This document shows positions 42,476 through 55,802 of a stretch of 64,000 nt of DNA, piece after piece (position 1 is the stretch's first letter; each line of letters opens with the position of its first letter). The notes below the pieces were generated by a model. The model was not told the origin of the DNA. It was given only the letters and a program-made list of their open reading frames with translations, and searched no databases. The stretch is from Macrotrachela quadricornifera. Taxonomy: Eukaryota; Rotifera; Eurotatoria; Philodinida; Philodinidae. Both the position numbers and the translations under genes were made by a program. Where the stretch lies: assembly GCA_022393335.1 (NCBI GenBank), contig JAJEKB010021216.1:50016-114015 (forward strand), given 5' to 3'.

Positions 42476-44107
42476 ATATTACTTATTGAAACACTTTGTA
42501 AACTTGTGATTTCTGTTTTACATTTATTTTGTGAACAAACTATTTGTGCCATCCACAGTAGACGTCAGAAGTTTCGTCCTATTTTTTTGTTTTGAATCGT
42601 GTTTCATGAATATACTCAGGGGAATTATTCTGACAAACGGATTCTGTATTGTGAACCAACATTTAGATCCTTAGTATTAAACCTCATCTAATCCTACTAT
42701 TGGAATGCGATTAAATCCCATTGTATGGTTTAATTGGCTCTACTATGGAAATAAAATGCTAATTCGTACTCAAATAAGAAAATAGTATTTGCTTCTCGAA
42801 TCTGTTAATGGGTGCACAATCTGGATTCTCATAGGATTTTATCGGTTGGAAGAATCCAATCAGACTTGATTGAATTCTGTATCGAGTTCTTCAATCTGGG
42901 AGATACAAAATAAATGGAATTTTTTACTCATAAAATAGCCAAGCTCCAGTTCTACATGCATGTACATTTTACAAATGAATAGTCCTTGTATATTAAAAAT
43001 AGTAAAAGAAGTAAACGCCGTATTTAGCAGACGAATGTGTGATAAAAAACAAATTGCTGCTATTTTTGCGGTTTTTAATGGTTTTATAAATTGATCAATG
43101 TTGCTATTTCAATTTTATACAGTTCGACAATGCTCCTTTCAAATGCTATTCTCAATCAAGAATCTATCAAAAGCGATTCTCTGGTACGATATAGCCTGAA
43201 AACAGAAAACTGTCAATTCTCTTATGTGAAAGCAATAAAAATGTGAGTTTTCTACCATGAATGATTTTTTGATCTTTAACAGGTCCAATAGGATTCATAT
43301 AACTGAGTATCAAAGTAAGGAAAAAGACTGCTCAATCGAGCTGAAACTTATAGATGTGACAACTGATTATGAGTCTTACAATTGCTGAGAGGTTCATAGG
43401 AAACTGATTGTGTTTTCCGTGCTTGTGATGAATGTTACTTATTTCAATAATATAACACGAAACAAGTTGCCGAAGCAAGACTCTGCATTAATACTTATTT
43501 ATAAGAACATTATTTTCATTTTATTTTGGCAAAAACCTTGATTGTTGAAAAGCAAAAGTTGAGCTAAGCAGTTCGTGTTGTGTCATAGATGCACAAGTCT
43601 GTCTGATTTTTCAATTCATTTTCTCAAAATAGGTTTCTTTGATGTGAAATATTGTTCAATTTGATAATTAACGTTCATTTTGTCTTTAACCTTTGTTTCT
43701 GATATATTACAAACATGCAAATTCATTCGATTTCATGTAATCCTTTTTCAGTCGGAGGACTATCAAAATAAGGACATGCATATAGTCATGAAGGAGACAC
43801 TTTTATAATTTTCAATATTTTATTCTAAATTTTTCTTTTGTTGATAAAAAATATAAAAGCAAACTACGAAGCAAAATGAAATCAAATCACAATAGTGGGA
43901 AAACAAGGGGGAAAAGACTGATTTAAATCATTTAAAAATCAAAATTAAAGCGTTCTAAAATCATGTGTAAAAAAAAAGAGTTGTAATGATTTTAAATCAC
44001 AAATCGCCTTTTCCCCCTTGTGAAATAAAGCACTAGAATTGAAAGAAATGTATCCTTGTATGGAGATAGGAATAAAAGTGAATTGTATGAAAGAAAATTT
44101 AAGATTT
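42476..44107. other. Intergenic region and 3' flank of the EF-hand gene
   Basis: No supported gene. TTTATT (AATAAA on the minus strand) at about 43818 could serve the EF-hand gene's transcript. Confidence 0.35.
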
Positions 44108-45673
44108 TTATAATTTGGCTTCAGTAGTCGTAGTTTTGAAACCAGAAGAAGCAACATCAGAACTGGTGGCACCACCTGATGAATATGTTGTTGATGATTT
44201 ATAGCTTGATGCTTTATAGCCTGATGAGCCGTAGTCGTTACCACCTCCTTCAACATATTCATGTTCGCATCCAACACGATCAAGACCACCTTTAATATGT
44301 AAATAATAAATAAATAAATCAAAGATAACAGAGACAAAATACTTACTTGCTCCACCAACTGATGAGCTTTTTACTACACTAGTTGAGTACAACGATGAAG
44401 CACCACCTAAATCTCTAGTTGTACCAACTATACCAAGGTCATGAATTGTACCGTCTTCACGGTAAGTTCCGTCCGAGCTAAGTGATAATGCGTTAAAGCC
44501 TGAAGTAATAGTCGCTGGAATAGACTAAACAAATAAGAGAAATGAATAGAAGAGGAGTTATAAAAATATATTTATATTTACGAGATCTTCAACAACACCA
44601 GCAGCACGAGCTTCTTGAACAAGAGTGTAAGAATCAAGTAAATGTGAGCCATGACGTGCAATGTAAGCCTCTGGGCTTTCTTTAGTAACACCCAAGTTTT
44701 GAAATTGTCGAACAATACGGACTTGTGGTACTTCGTATTGGATGATGACATTACGTGGTGCACAATACTCTGTAACGCCTTCAGCTCGTTGAACGATAGT
44801 TTTTCGGTCGGCAGCAGTAGCATAAGGAATCCAACGTTCAATGATGATATCACCTATGACATAAATTTAAATTTATGAAATAAGATAATATAAAAGAGAA
44901 AAACTACTAACGTGCTGCAGATGGAGCAGCTGGATACCGTTCAATGACGACTGATCGTGGTGGCATAGGTAAAGCAGGAAGATGTCGAACAACAGTTTCT
45001 GAAGGAATTGGAGCTGGTGGCAATGGTGGTTTTTCACGAAGAATAAGTGGAGCAAGTTGTGTAACAGCTTGTTCATATTGTTTGATACGAAGTGGTGGTG
45101 GAGCAGCTGGTTGTGGTGGGCGCACTTCTTTGATGATGAGTGGCTACAAAAATAACGATGATTATTGAGTAATAAAGAATAATAAATTTAACTCACGCCT
45201 GGTGGTGGAACAGGTGGTGGTTGAAGAAAGCGAAGTCGAATGTTTTGTGTAATGGTTTGAACACCACCAGCTACTGTTCGTCGAATGATTTCTGGATGGG
45301 GATCGACATAGAGACCAGGAGCTCGTACTTCAGCACCATATCTGGCCCAAGCAGCATTGGTTTCAGCGGTATAGCTAGCAGCTTGGCTAATTGCCGAAGC
45401 ATCAAAACCACCTGTTGATTCATATGACGATGTCACATAACGACCACCACTAAGACCAGTACCTTCAAGGCCTACACCTGATGAGTAGCTTGATGATTCG
45501 TACGATGCATGTTTACGACCAGTACGGGAAGTAGAACCTTCAACAAAGTTTTCAAATTCGTCACGATCAATTACACCGTCACGATTGGTATCAGCTTGTG
45601 TAAAGAGGTCATCTGTTTTGTTACCGCCTTTTGATGGTGATGAGTGCGATGTATATTCGTATTTGGATGGCAT
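44108..45673 (-). CDS. EF-hand, proline-rich, probable cytoskeletal protein (5 exons)
   Basis: Exons 45197-45673, 44912-45143, 44582-44853, 44347-44524 and 44108-44289; introns are 51-58 nt, all GT..AG, and the phases join exactly to 446 residues ending TTTTEAKL. The N-terminus has one EF-hand, loop DTNRDGVIDRDEF (28-40), with all calcium ligands. A Ser/Tyr/Gly-rich stretch follows. The middle is proline-rich with repeated hydrophobic/charged phrases (RSVVIERYPAAP, DIIIERWIPY, RNVIIQYEVPQVRIVRQF), similar in style to articulin/alveolin or other cortical filament proteins. The tail is Ser/Gly-rich (KASSYKSSTTYSSGG). No signal peptide or TM segment. Function is inferred only from these features. 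Confidence 0.85.
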
Positions 45674-46176
45674 GTTTGTGTGAGTATGTTGATGTAGGAT
45701 AAAGTTGGTTAGTGAAGTATTAAGAAATGATTATCGTTTATATACTATTTAATACTACACTGCTTCTCTTTTTCTTAATACCCCCTTCCTCTTTCTTTCT
45801 CTTCTTCCCTTTCCCACATAACCACCGTTATTACGTCGATGTCTGGTGATGCGTGTGACTTATAGTTTATCCTTCTCTTTTCTCTCTCTCTCTCTCATTT
45901 TCTTCTTGCAACAATATTTTGATATTTTTTTATTGTTCTCAAGTATTGGCTTAAAAAAATACAGTATCACCGTAAATCAAGCTACTACCTATTATGTATG
46001 CGCTCCTCGACTGTCAAGTCATAACACATGGGATTTTTTTCTTCTTTGCAAGAAAGAAAAAATCAGCTACGGAGGATAAATAATAGCTCAAATATCACCA
46101 ATACGTGAGGCAACAGTCGATGATTGAATGAAGGTCAAAGCTAAAAAAAACTGTTCCCAATGTACGATGGCATCAA
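45674..46176. other. 5' flank of the EF-hand gene
   Basis: Includes TATATACTATTTAA near 45740 (minus-strand core promoter candidate) and a (CT)n microsatellite at 45881-45896. No gene. Confidence 0.4.
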
Positions 46177-46685
46177 TTCGAAATTAGGATACTTCTTACT
46201 TTTTGTTCGAAAACTATACTTTTAGGATCACTATGTCACAAATTTAACCTCATTTTTTTTCATTTAATAAAATTTTCATGAATTAAAATATAGAACAGTG
46301 AATACATCCCAAAATCTTCAAAAATCGACCTAGTGAAAAGCGACAGTTCATCGTCCGAGAATTTCACCTTCCTTTTTACTCAATTTGATTTTAGGGTTTC
46401 CTGTATATATTGGTCATTATGCAATATTCTATAGAATATTGTTTCATGACCATTTTATACAAGAAATCCAAAAATCATATTAAGTAAAGAGGAAAGTGCA
46501 ATTCTCGGAAGATGAACTGTCACTTTTCAATAGGTCGATTTTTGAAGATTTTGAAATGTATTCACTGTTTTACGTTTTGGTTCATGAAAATGTTATTAAA
46601 TGAAAAAAATGAGGTTAAATTTGTGAAAGAGTGATCCTGAAAGTATAGTTTTCGAATAAGAACTATGGAGCGCCCTAATTTCGAA
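46177..46685. mobile_element. Long hairpin element, ~509 bp
   Basis: Almost a full palindrome centred near 46433 (ATTCTATAGAAT): TTCGAAATTAGG at 46177 against CCTAATTTCGAA ending 46685; TCGAAAACTATACTTT with AAAGTATAGTTTTCGA; AAATCTTCAAAAATCGACCT with AGGTCGATTTTTGAAGATTT. Loop only a few bases. Non-coding. Confidence 0.85.
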
Positions 46686-46822
46686 GTACTGGCGTATTTA
46701 GGAAATCGTAAATTGAAGAGTACTGCCTAGAACCTTAAAAAGTCTATTCGTGATAGTTTACGATTTTTGGGTGGATTAAAAGTTATTTTTTTGTTATTGT
46801 TTCCTTGTAATAAATGAAAAAA

Positions 46823-46985
46823 TTTACCTTGCTATTGTTAGTTTAAGAAAGATGAGGATATATGATACGTTGTTGTTATTAGTCTAAGTGAGACAAAGAT
46901 ATATGATATGTTGTTGTTATTGGCTTAACAAACATGATGATAGACGATATGTTGTTGTAGTTGTTGTTCATTTGTGAAGGACAAA
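46823..46985. repeat. 41-bp tandem repeat, about 4 copies
   Basis: GATACGTTGTTGTTATT at 46864, GATATGTTGTTGTTATT at 46905 and GATATGTTGTTGTAG at 46946 are 41 bp apart, with a weaker unit before. Confidence 0.7.
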
Positions 46986-46989
46986 GAAA

Positions 46990-49385
46990 ATTGATCCGTT
47001 TGTTGTCAGTGTAAAATAGATGAAGACGTTCGTTTTTATTACTGTTAACTTGATGCAGATGAGATATAAATTCGAATACGATAAAGTAACCATTAATTCA
47101 ATGAAGATCAAAGAAACATTAGATTTTTATTTTTTTCTGCAGCATGTAAGCTGAAAAATTGGTTCGATAGTATCGTATTTCAATTGTGAATGAGTTTACA
47201 CAATAGCGGTTATAATACATTTCAGTCTAGTTGGAGCTTAATCAGATGATATATAATATGCAAATAATTTAAAATTTGGCTCTAATTAAAAGACTAAAAT
47301 TTTGTCAATATAAAAAAGGCTTTCTTATCAAAAGCTGCAGATAGTTATTATGCAGACGGGTCAGAAGAATAACTACTGCCATCTGGATGTAGAACTATTT
47401 GAATATGTCATGAGTTGGATTAAATATGAAATATAGTAAATTTTTTTAAAGATTTATAATAGAGAGATCACTACTGATATTACGTGACAGAAATATAGTA
47501 TAGACTTCTTTGTGATAGGAGTAAGTAAAAGTGTATTAGATAATAATATTAAAGAATAAAAAGATGGAAATATAAAGATAATTGGTTTATGCATCATTCA
47601 GTAGTACATTGAGATTGATCACAATGTGACACAATTCTCTTGTGAGATATTGTCTCTCTTTCTGGTAGAAAGTTCTACTAACGACTGATCCCAACTTCAA
47701 GGATAACGACAAGTATGGGTGAAACGATTAAGAATAAGGTGGATACACTTTTATAAATATTATTTTCTATTGATGAATAGTTTAAATGCTATCCTGAGTA
47801 TGTTGAAGAATTTGTATGAAAAAGGGCTAAATTTTAAAGAAAGAAATGAATAGGAAAAGAGTCATTAATTATAGATTTAAGCCATTGTTACATTACACTC
47901 AATCGAATATTCTATTCAATGCTTTCTCGATAGTTCCATTTTAAAAGATGTTCTCTCTTTTAATCACCTTCATTTGGACAATGAGTATTACTGAATGTTA
48001 AGTATAATAATGTATTTGATCTGAGGATAAATTTTATTTGCTCATCGAGTAATATTTATAATGTATATAAATTTAAATGAAATTTCGCCTACGATTATTT
48101 GGTATGGTTCGACAAATTATTTGATGTAGAGTATAAATATTTATGCAATGATTTGTATGATATTGGTAGAACTAGTGATTAGTGTAGTATTCAAAAGATG
48201 AAATTAACTTACGTGTGCGTATTGTTAGTTGATATGGATATGTTTCAATTGTTAAGTCAGTGATCCATGTTCATTAATTGATCTTGATCATTCAAATGCT
48301 TCAGTGTTCAAATTCAAGATCCGCCTTATAGTTTATAAGATTTCTAGTCACTTTGCTATTTTTGTCGTAGAAAAATAATGTAAATTAAAGAATGACACAG
48401 TCAATATTCAGAATGAATATCATTAACACATGCATCATGATGGATCCCATCAGTGGATCTCACTACCGCTAATGTAGTAGATTAAATCAATTTCAATTGA
48501 ACATATTCTTTTTAAAGATTGGTCAAATGGTTAATTTTGAGCAGCTTTAAATACTCTTTTCAATGACATATATGAAAATTAATTTCGTTCTTATAATATT
48601 AGGATAAAAATGACACTTATTGAAAGCTTGTACGGAGTACATGCGTGCTTGTCCAAATTCAGACCGTTCTCAAAATGTATTTTCGATGAAAGGTACTCCA
48701 TCGTGTAGCGCGTATTTTCTTCTATTGAATCATAACGGTTGACGTATACTAAATGGCTAAGCGTCGCATTTCATATTTTAATCTTTAAATACATTTTATT
48801 TAAAAACAAAATATACTACAGGATGCAAAGTAAAATACTCGTCAACCTGGAAGGTAAAGCTTATTTTAATTGCACACTTTTGCTTTCAAAAAAAAAACAA
48901 AATCCTATATACTCAAGTTTTACATTTGCACACATACCATTTTTTCTACACGAACGAAAAATTTATTTTTTCTTATTTCATCTTTTTATCACTTGACACG
49001 TTTTATTAAAAAGAAGATTAAATATATCACAAGACGTAGTTTGAAAAATTCTACAACGTATAAAATAACGCTGATTTTGTATATGCATCGTTCTTTTTCA
49101 AAATAAGCGGAATTTGCTCTGATCATTTTTCGATTCTATGAAAAGGATTATTTTTTTTTGATAGCTGGTAAATTCCTTTTCTTATTTCATTAGTTCATGA
49201 ATCCTATTCATTGCCATAATCAATAGTCAATCTGAGGCTAATCGATATGTGTTTCAATATTTATTTTCATCCATTTTTTTCATATTATTGATAGAGGCAT
49301 GTATGAGTTATACAATAAGAAATTACGAAGGCATACATGCCTATATTCAATAAAAAGAAATAAAATCTGAAAATCTTTGAAAAGT
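46990..49385. other. Long AT-rich intergenic region
   Basis: 2.4 kb with no supportable gene. The two overlapping ORFs near 48.74-49.1 kb are low-complexity Phe/Ile/Lys frames. Confidence 0.4.
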
Positions 49386-49387
49386 TG

Positions 49388-49970
49388 TTATGCGAATGAT
49401 TATCAATGGCATGGTATCAGTGCAAATTGCCAGACAATTAGAAAACGTAATCAATCAACATACGGTTATACGGTGGCAAAATCTATATAGAAAAGCAGAT
49501 GAAATTAATTTGAAAGCATCACCAAGCAAATCTTAAATTTTATGAACAATAGGTTTCACCCAACAGGTGAAATAGTGATTGGTTTTCACGAGTCGTCGAA
49601 GTTCAAGGTAATTAGCTGAATTAGTCGATGTTTCAAGAGAAATAATGCATCGAATAATTAAGAACAATCTTAAATTACGTGCTTACCGTGTATTACAACT
49701 CAATCAAAATTTATTAATAATGATAAAAAACAAAGGATATCATTCGCATATTGAATGCGAAGGATATTACAAAAAAAAGATCGTATTAAGATTTTACTTA
49801 TCGATGAAAAATATTTTTTATTAGAAGATATATTTATCCGGCAAAACAAACGTGTTTATGCTGCGAATTATGAGGAAGCAAAACAAACATATGATATTTC
49901 TGTATGTTTTTTTTTAATAGTTTTCCTTCCCAAGACTCACTTTTCAGCTTTCTTAATACGCTAATCATGC
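49388..49970 (+). pseudogene. Tc1/mariner-type transposase relic
   Basis: Reading the plus strand in broken frames: a homeodomain-like first HTH with INGMVSVQIARQLE and VIRWQNLYRKADE, a second HTH with AELVDVSREIMHRIIKNNLK followed by LRAYRV, then KILLIDEKYFLLEDIFIRQN near 49790-49850, which resembles the first catalytic Asp block (xDEKxF) of Tc1/mariner transposases. Several stops and at least two frame changes separate them, and nothing after 49970 shows the other catalytic residues. Confidence 0.6.
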
Positions 49971-49974
49971 TAAA

Positions 49975-52125
49975 AATAGTATGATTTAATAAATAATGCC
50001 TAAAATTAAACTAACAAATCGTCTATTTTTAACAGTGTCTAAAAACATATCATAATTACACATTGATAAGTTAACATCTTCTCTTGTCCAAAAAGTACAA
50101 AAGATGACAACGAAGAATTATTGTGACCCATTAACGGAGGAAAAGTTAGGTGATATTTGTCTCATAATTACATTCAAGTTCTTATTTCTGTGCATAATTG
50201 AATTTAATGTGAATTCGTCTGATTTAGATGCCGTATGAAGTTGTTCGAATCAATTTGTGAATTACTGACTTGAATATTTAATTGTATAATGATAAAAGGA
50301 TTCAATCAAACTTTTTCTTCTAATGTTTGGTATGACTATACTTCAAGATTTATTCGTATCACATAATTTTCGTTCAGAGACAAGCCTCTGAGCGCTCATA
50401 CGAGTTATGTATATAGGGTCAAACAATCGAATCAAGCCTTGAGCGTCAGATCTAATCGGACAAGTCCAAAATTTCCTATTCAACAATGATGAGATTCGAA
50501 TGATCACTTTCGATCGAGTTTATAAAATCCGAAATATTCGAATCCGATTCATCATATCTGTTCATATGCGCCAAGTTCTATAACTATCGAATGCTAGTAA
50601 AGCACACTTGATTTTATAATAAATTTTTTCTTAATGACTAGTATCGGAACATGTTGAAATCCATCAGAATTGTGCAGTTTCATTCATATGGTTGTATTGT
50701 CCATGATCGGCACTCCACATGAGATGAAAAGGAACGAGAAAATCGTTTTATGAAACAAGTTAGCTGCGGTAGTTCAAGAATGTTTACCAAATAGAACTGA
50801 GAATTTTGTGGGCTTAAGTATATTTTTTCCATTATTATTTCGTTAATGAAATGCAGTAACAAATGCGTTAGAGAATTCTGTTGTTATTTTCAATTATGAA
50901 TAGAATTCTAATGTTGATGTATGTGATAGAAATGCAGAATAGCTTATTTGTACGGAGGTTGGTCAAAGGGTATACGTTTCTATTTCATTGCGTGGCAAAG
51001 TTTGAATTCTGCAGCGTGGAATAGAATTGTGTCAAAATTCTGCTGATATTTTTGCATTGTTAGGAGAAATTTAATATATATCTGTGGACGTGGGATATTT
51101 CCAAAACAAAGAACGAAATTCTGCTGAACATTTAAGAAATTCCACAGAATCTTAGCAGAATTCTGTGTCATCTAGTAGAATTTAAACATTTTCCTTGCAA
51201 GCTAACTGATAAAGAATACGTAAAAAAATGTACTTTATGTTAGAGATCAAAATATGGAACTTCCATACTTTCTTCAGCTTAATTATGATAAAATAAAATA
51301 CGTATAGTAAATGATATCTTATAGACAAAAGTTGCTTTGAGAAAAATCGATTTTCACAAAAATAATCTCCTATTAATATTTAAATTTCGAACAGAAATTT
51401 CATCTCTTTTTATTTTTCCCAGCGCTCTAATTTTATTTACTTATTGCTATTCGATCATTATCTATTTTCATTCTTTATTTTATTTTTCTAATGATTGATT
51501 CAATGGAAAGAGCTATTGTTATTAAATTTAAGAAGCAAATTAATCTGTACATATCTTTATGTCAATTCTTCGCTATTACTATTATGTAATCGATGTACTT
51601 ATCAAATTTTTCCTTTTTGATCTAGTACTTGACGCATTGATGTGTTTTCAATTTTTTTTGTCGCTTTCGTTCGCAAGATGCTGTTGACGCATCAACAAAA
51701 CATACATATTCATATCAATTAATAATAAATGAACAATAAGTTCTGTTCCTACTTCTTCATTATTAAAAGTATATTTATTATCTATTATATAATTGACTAT
51801 CACAAAATACAATTAATATAAATGAACTAATAAATGTATAATGAACAATTTCACTCAGTAAATAAATATGGCAAGCAATTTCTATCTTGCACCTATCTAT
51901 AAATGAGGATTTCTGTAATGGAAAGGCGGGAGAGAGCTTCAAAAATTTCAACATAAAACTTGCACTCACTGCTTTCTTCGAAAATATCTGTGACTTCTAT
52001 AAAATCATGAACAAATATATGTCTAACTTCGAGCTATGTGGAAATACTATATAAGAAAATACCCTATATTTGATACATAGTGATTGATATGTCGTGTATA
52101 GAGTATTCTAAAACGATAGGTACCA
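49975..52125. other. AT-rich intergenic region
   Basis: No gene found. Several GAATTCTGCTG-type repeats, some inverted, around 50870-51180 may be a degraded element. Confidence 0.35.
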
Positions 52126-52472
52126 TCTTAAAAACAAATTTGTGAAGAAAGTTTTTTTTGAAAATACCATTACACTACAATTTCAACTTTCTGAAGTTTT
52201 ACATCAATATGCTTATCCGAAAAGGCAGAAAATTCTGAATGAGATAAGAGGTTACTCAACTCTCCACCATGTTGTCTAGACTAACTTTTCTTATGTTTAC
52301 AGATAGTCTAGAAAATATGATGGGAGAGCTGCTTGACGTCTTATCTCATACAAAATTTTCCGCCCTTTCTGATAAACATATTCTAAAGTATATTGGTGCG
52401 GAATTTCAAAAAGTTGAAATTTCAGTACAACGCCTTTTGAAAAAAATTTCTTCACAAATTTATTTTTAAAAT
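52126..52472. mobile_element. Hairpin MITE, ~347 bp
   Basis: ACAAATTTGTGAAGAAAGTT near 52150 pairs with AATTTCTTCACAAATTTATT near 52445. GCAGAAAATTCTGAATGAGA pairs with TCTCATACAAAATTTTCCGC, and TGTCTAGACTAAC and its partner lie at the centre. The plus-strand ORF here is part of the hairpin. Confidence 0.7.
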
Positions 52473-52474
52473 TT

Positions 52475-55400
52475 TAGTCTATTATATATACGATAGAGCT
52501 GTTCAAGGACTATCTGCATCACTAGTCATATTCAATTTAATCATTTGTTTTTGTGAAAAATTTTCAAAGATAACATGGTATTTATCATTTTGGGATGCCA
52601 TATTCAAATCGAGTATATATCAACATTTTGAATGAATAACTTCACAAATTGTCAAAAAACTGCACGACTTTAATTCTGATAGATATCGATTAGGTTTTGA
52701 CATATTAAGAGTTTGCATGGGATCACATCTAGGTATATTACGAAGAAGTCACTTAATAGAATATTACAGTATAATAATCCATGATATTATAGCAATTACA
52801 TATACATCTTAACTAGCAATAAAAAAGAGTCAAAACATTCACCGTGATGAAATCTATTGTTGCACACATATATTCTAAAGAAAAAAGCTAATAGATCAAT
52901 TTCTGATTATACATACCTTGATCCAGCTACAGAGTGTCCGATAATTGTGGAACTCCCCGTATAAGAGTCCCTATCATGAAAAAATTTTTATAGTACATTG
53001 AGGACGATTTTGATATCATTAGGATGAAAATTCACTTTTTTAGTGGGTTTTTATAGAGTAAAAAATGTGTATCAAAACTTTAAAGCAAAGGAAACTATAC
53101 TATCTTGTAGTCGGTAAAAAGTTCTATCAATCCATATATAAGACGTTGTGTCATCAATCAATTTTTTATAACACTTTGAAGGAGAAATCCTTACGAAATA
53201 CCTTATAATATTTGTACAGACAACATTTGTCCATCATAAGTTTACTTTCTAGATACCTTTTCAAGATGATTTATATATAAATTAATACAAAATTGTTTGC
53301 CTTTTCTAATGAAAATATTTAGAGTCGTAGCAATATATATTGACATCAGCTTTTCTTCACAATACATCCTCAATTTTGGACAAAATCTGAGTAAAAGTAT
53401 AGTAGGTATTCTCTATGAAAACTCATTAAATAATCTCCGAAATATATTGAATTAGCAACAGAAAGTTTTGCCGTGTCATTCTGCATCGTTATATATATAC
53501 TTTTTCTTATGGTTCTATACGCCCCCATTCGTTGATGACTGAATTATCAACCATTGCCAAAGTTTAAAAAGATAAATTTCTCCATGACTTAAGACGAAAA
53601 AATACTCTTATACGGACTTCTTCAAACGAAAAGACTGAACTTATTTATAGGCAACTTTTGATAAAACCATCTTCTTCATGTTTTCAAAACTGTGACGTTG
53701 TTGACTTTTTCTTTCTGATTCCTAATGCAAATATTAGTCCAAGAAAGAACGATTCGATTATGAAAATAGTTAGATTTAACTTTATATACTCATTGCTTAA
53801 GGTAAAATTATTGGTTGTGTTTCCTTCAAATTATGTCCTTAATATTAAGATCATATGTTCTAAATTATGTATCTCAATTCTTTATAAGAAAAACAGCTTC
53901 TATTTTTCATCAAAAATGGCTCTGATATTAGACGCCTACACGAAAAAAATATTCTACATGAAATATTCTTCATCCATCTGTTTTGGTTCCCATTATATTC
54001 AACATTACTGGTTAATAAAAGATGCCTGTTATCGTTATATTTCTAAAATATAAAGGCCAAAACTTAATCGTGAGATTTTTTTTCAACCAAGTTATCAGTT
54101 AATATACATTTTTACAATCGTAAGCCTTGGGTAAGGTTAATTTTTTTTTCTATTAGGCATTGTTTTTTCTTACATGTAGAAGTGAATTTCGAACAGTTCT
54201 ACATAGAGATGTGCAGAACCAATTTCTTTTGCATTCCAGTCTCGGTTAGGGTTTCAGACTGTTTTTGGATGTGGAGAGAGCTAGAGTTTAGTAGAACGTT
54301 GGTTGGATAAAAAAACGTTTTTCGGATTTTTTTGGCAGAAAAACAAAAAAATAATTTTTGAAAGGAAAAAACACCCCTTAACCCCTCCCTGATTCAGAAC
54401 TCTGATCTCGATTGAAATAAAGTTTTTTTATTTGGTCTCATTGACACACATATCTGCTTCTTACACAAGTATAAAGATTTTAAATATAAGTTGTCTATTG
54501 ATAATAAATGGAACACATATTTTGATATTTGTTTCGGTTAATAAAACGATTCGAAAAAAGTTTGGGATCGAACCATTTTGAACAGAACAAACAAGATTCG
54601 AGACACGAAAAGTTTTCTCCACAAACCTATACGCGATATATGTCGAAACTTGTTATAGGCATATAGCTTCATTTTCATCTCTCGAAAGAAACGAAACACG
54701 GCTATACGAATATGCAGCTTTTTTTACTAGTACAGACCATTGAAAAACAAATACTCTTAAAAAATAATACAAATTTTTTTAGATCGGTTAAGAAAAATAT
54801 TTTTTTTTAACAGTCAACAATCGATTCTATTCTATCGATATTCTTATACATGGTTCCAATCTTAGAGTATTGGCTACTAAAACTGTGATATATCATGTAT
54901 CAATACATGCGCGGCTGCCTAGATACAGGTACATGTTTTATCGAAGTTTAAGCTCTGATCTTCACAAGACATGAGTATGTGTATTGAGCTGATACATGTA
55001 TCCAGTTCATTACTAGATGCATTAAATGAATTACAAAGTGATTCAGTTTTATTCGTCTCCGTACACTCGGATCTATCAGGACCTACTATGGCATATGATA
55101 CTCTGAATGACTTTTTTGAGAGTGAGGATGGAAACACTCACTCACCTGTCTCTTCCCTGAGGATATGTGGGAGAGGGCGGAAAGGCGGAGACCGTAGTAG
55201 ACCTCATATACTTATAGATGAGTACATGTGAATACCCATTTGTTCGAACTTTTTAAGGAATATATCCATACAACTTGTATTCATACTCACGCACGCATCA
55301 GTACTTGTACATGCACTAGTATATGCGAGTACATAGCAGTGCATATGATACACTGGAATACGTGTTAGCGCTCTGAATAGCCTTTGTTTTTATCGATATT

Positions 55401-55802
55401 TTTTTGTATCCATATTCGTGCAGCTCCCTTTTCAGTGAGAAATAAACTAATTTGAAAGAGACACTTTGTGTTACTATTCATGAAAAATAAAAGAATATTT
55501 ATGTTTCAAGCTTTTAAACTATGATTGCTTTCCTAAGCTTCTCCAAAAAATTCAATTGTATGAAAACAGATATTAAAAGTAAGTTGCTATGTGAAGCAAT
55601 GTAGTGAACTCTTGAATTTCGATTGATGAGACCGACAAAGTTTCAATCTCTTTCATATCGAACATTCTATACAAAACATCCAGTTTTCTTACATATAATA
55701 TTTAGCTTCATCTATATAGATTTCTAAGATGCGCAGTATTCAAATGTAGATATAACATCAACAAAAATTGTTAAATACGTTATTTTAGATTGTATTTAGA
55801 AA
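52475..55802. other. Long intergenic region
   Basis: 3.3 kb, mostly AT-rich without features. 54880-55340 is less AT-rich and full of GTACATG/CATGTAC words, with an 86-codon plus-strand frame (54971-55231) and an antisense frame. I cannot link either to a family, and the word repetition suggests a transposable element. Confidence 0.35.

Noticed and set aside
44578..45418. Alternative-frame ORFs over the EF-hand gene
   Set aside because: They are shadows of the five spliced exons; the spliced reading explains all splice sites and phases.
53658..54053. 131-codon plus-strand ORF
   Set aside because: Low-complexity Ile/Lys/Phe/Ser composition matching the local AT bias, no motif, no splice or polyadenylation context.
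54971..55231. 86-codon ORF with balanced codons
   Set aside because: Considered as a small gene, but the surrounding DNA is full of repeated GTACATG words, an antisense ORF of similar quality exists, and no family is recognisable.
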